Positions 62,132 through 64,000 of a DNA stretch of 64,000 nucleotides are shown one piece after another. Position 1 is the stretch's first letter; the number at the start of each line of letters is the position of its first letter. The position numbers and the translations under genes were made by a program. The stretch is from contig CBDCAW010000020.1 of the NCBI GenBank assembly GCA_965214025.1, positions 57,236-121,235 of the forward strand, read 5' to 3'. This stretch comes from Granulosicoccus sp965214025. Lineage in GTDB: Bacteria > Pseudomonadota > Gammaproteobacteria > Granulosicoccales > Granulosicoccaceae. The notes below the pieces were generated by a model. The model had not been told where the DNA came from. It did no database searches and saw nothing but the letters and a program-made list of their open reading frames with translations.

Positions 62132-63509
62132 TTACGGATACACCGGCAACAGGCGCTTGGCGTCGAGAAGCAGCGCGGCGTCCGGCTCCTTCGATCGGAT
62201 GATATCGAGCCCCTTGATCAACAGCGCCACTTGCTGGGCGAGACTCCTACCCGAATTCAACGGCGGCGCGAGCACACTGCCCTGACTTGAAACCCGGCCG
62301 CTCTCCCCGGCTTCGCCCCGGGCATTCAACAACTGCATGATTCGCCGCACTTTCTGGTACCCGGCATAGCCCTCGGGAACATCGAGTATCAGAAGCAATT
62401 GCCGGGGGGCTACCCGGGCCGCCGATGCGGCCATGTCGGCAAGCTCGGGCACTACGGCGGTGTCGATATCCTCTCGTGATTCGATCAGGACCAGCAGGTA
62501 GTGATCGACGTCGGTAGCGGACGAGTCCCGGCTTTCCAGCAGCTCCAGAACCGGAATGGCACCGGCATCCCAACCGGCCCGCTGGGCGACACCGGCCAGC
62601 CTCTGCTGCTCAGGGCTCACCAGGTGATGCGGCGCATCGGGTCCTATTTCCGGCTTCACCTCCGGCCTGGAGGTTCGGCCCAGCAGCCTTCCAAGAGCGG
62701 CTATCCGGGCCAGCTGAAGGCGGTTCGACTCACTGCGATAGAAGCACTCGGCGGCACCCGCCTGCAGGCAGCGGGCTATCTGGTGCCCTACCGGATGATC
62801 CAGCAGCATGACCACCGCACCTTGCCGACACAGCGGATCATCCACCAGCTGACGGCACAGGGCATCGCCGCGCTGGGCATTCCACCGAAAGTCGACGAGT
62901 ACGATATCAATCGCCTGACTGCGCGCCATATCGATGGCGGCGGCGGAATCGATCGCTGTCTGCACTGTGTGCCCCTGACCGGCCCCACAAGGTGGCGGTG
63001 GCCATGCGACTGCAGTCGTCATCGTCGACGAGCAACAGTGACAACGGCTGTTGCAAGCTAGCGCCGGCCCTTTCGGGATCGACCGGTGGGCGAAGCAGGT
63101 CGTCCAGAGCGGCCGGGCTACGTTGATAATCTTTCCAGGCCAGCAACGCCGAACCTGGCCGGGTGCTCACCCAGGCGCGCGTCTCGGCCCGCATGTCGGT
63201 GGACAGGATCACCACCGGCAAATCGGCATGATCACCGCGCACGAGTGCCTGCAAACAGGCCTTGGCATCCGGATCCATGACCGTGGGCCAGCCGAACAGC
63301 ACAGCGTCCAACCGATCGTGCCGGACATCGAAGCGATGGTTCAGCCTGTCGAGCGCCGCCGAATAGGTCTCGATCAGTACCGCGTCGTGGCCCTGCGCCG
63401 CCAGATACCTGGCGAGTACCTGACGCATCGAGGCGGACCGCTCGACCACCAGCAGCCGTCGAACATCCGATACCGCCGTGATCTGATCTGTTGTACTCTC
63501 GCTTTCCAT
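62132..63509 (-). pseudogene. Multi-receiver response-regulator-like protein, single-base frameshift
   Basis: Read from the ATG at 63509, residues about 15-140 form a receiver-like domain without the phosphoacceptor (VVERSASM; AVLFGW instead of D). A second receiver starts LLLVDDDDCSRM, then the frame fails. Removing one base of the C-run at 62972-62975 joins it to HTVQTAIDSAAAIDMARSQAIDIVLVDFRW and continues to a stop at 62132, giving about 458 residues. The second receiver has its acidic group and phosphoacceptor (LVDFRW) but Arg or Ser at the usual lysine. The last 170 residues form a further uncharacterised domain with strands PVLELLESRD and QLLLILDVPEGYAG. No DNA-binding or enzymatic domain is visible, so it may act by protein binding. 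Confidence 0.75.
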
Positions 63510-63616
63510 TATTCCCTGCGCACCATCGCTCCAGACCGCTAGGATACAGCGAGTTACCGACGTTGTCGGACGGTCCCTGTGACGCAGCACGCACTTGTGT
63601 GCAAAGGACAGACTTC

Positions 63617-64000
63617 ATGCGCTGGCTGGCGAGCCGTCATTTTTCCCAATCACCGAAAGACCCGGCTTTCGTTCGCGATCCGTACGCGTGCTACGCGCAG
63701 CTGCACCGCCGTGGCGGCCCGGTATATTGGGAGGACTACGGGCTGTGGTGCCTGTGCGAGCACACGGCGGTGGATCGCACCTTGCGCGACCGGCGCTTCG
63801 CCCGCCTCCCGCCTTCCGGAGCACCGCCCGCCTGGCCATCCCACCTGGGCAATTTCGCCGCCAGCGAGCGCCATTCGTTGCTGGCGCTGGAACCTCCCGA
63901 GCATACCCGGTTGCGCAAGATGGTCAACGGCGCTTTCCTGGTGCGCAAGGTGCAGCCCATGGCAGCGACGATAACACGGCTGTGCCACGATCTCATCGAT
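63617..64000 (+). CDS. Cytochrome P450 (partial, N-terminus only)
   Basis: The frame opens at ATG 63617 and runs off the right edge, giving 128 residues. The segment DPYACYAQLHRRGGPVYWED, RDRRFARLPPSG and especially LEPPEHTRLRKMVNGAF (the conserved C-helix region of bacterial P450s) identify a soluble class I P450. The heme-binding cysteine lies beyond the window. It is divergent from the multi-receiver gene. Substrate unknown. Confidence 0.87.
   Translation, partial: MRWLASRHFSQSPKDPAFVRDPYACYAQLHRRGGPVYWEDYGLWCLCEHTAVDRTLRDRRFARLPPSGAPPAWPSHLGNFAASERHSLLALEPPEHTRLRKMVNGAFLVRKVQPMAATITRLCHDLID

Overview
The window reads as a stretch of chromosome from a GC-rich (roughly 60-65%) gammaproteobacterium. 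The evidence is gene content and order: thrS-infC-rpmI-rplT-pheS-pheT-ihfA-merR with tRNA-Pro nearby, mnmA-hflD, exbB-exbD-msbA-lpxK-kdsB behind comEC, lolC-lolD, and mfd next to a csiV-like gene. The LPS genes (msbA, lpxK, kdsB) and lolCD show a Gram-negative outer membrane. Genus is not determinable by eye; an environmental, polysaccharide-producing, aerobic bacterium is likely.

Layout. 1-3.7 kb: edge of an exopolysaccharide locus (XrtA/PEP-CTERM-type sugar transferase running off the left end, UDP-sugar dehydrogenase, UDP-glucuronate epimerase). 3.8-13.1 kb: central metabolism and housekeeping (aceA with a divergent LysR-type regulator, mnmA-hflD, acnB, uvrB). 13.3-15.1 kb: tRNA-Asn and tRNA-Pro flanking an unrecognised 407-residue protein. 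15.3-23.4 kb: a CsbD-like lipoprotein, then the translation operon on the minus strand, with infC starting at ATT. 23.6-30 kb: tRNA-Val, a methyltransferase, a 0.93-kb gene-free stretch, msrA, purB-roxA, an aldo/keto reductase. 30-40 kb: a small sugar module (LuxR-type regulator, transaldolase-like aldolase, PfkB kinase), then the envelope operon comEC-exbB-exbD-msbA-lpxK-kdsB. 40-45 kb: DUF2062 protein, lolCD, a secreted GH19 chitinase, a cupin. 45-54 kb: mfd, GGDEF protein, CsiV-like protein, glycine-zipper protein, PepSY-like protein with a PhoP/PhoQ-type two-component system. 54-64 kb: a flavocytochrome c sulfide dehydrogenase-type flavoprotein, rpe, an ABC-2 exporter with a methyltransferase, a lytic transglycosylase, a PduO-type adenosyltransferase, an AcuI-type reductase, a frameshifted HIT gene, a frameshifted multi-receiver regulator, and the start of a cytochrome P450.

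Most of the window is ordinary core genome and I found no convincing new multi-gene system. The points most worth a second look are: two single-base homopolymer frameshifts about 1 kb apart (HIT protein and multi-receiver protein); an in-frame 12-bp tandem repeat array inside kdsB, part of a wider tendency to low-complexity inserts in housekeeping proteins; two related 14-bp-period GC-rich repeats, each between convergent genes; a CsbD-like domain on a lipoprotein; a Fur-box-like sequence in the aceA/LysR divergent promoter; and a 0.93-kb gene-free interval.
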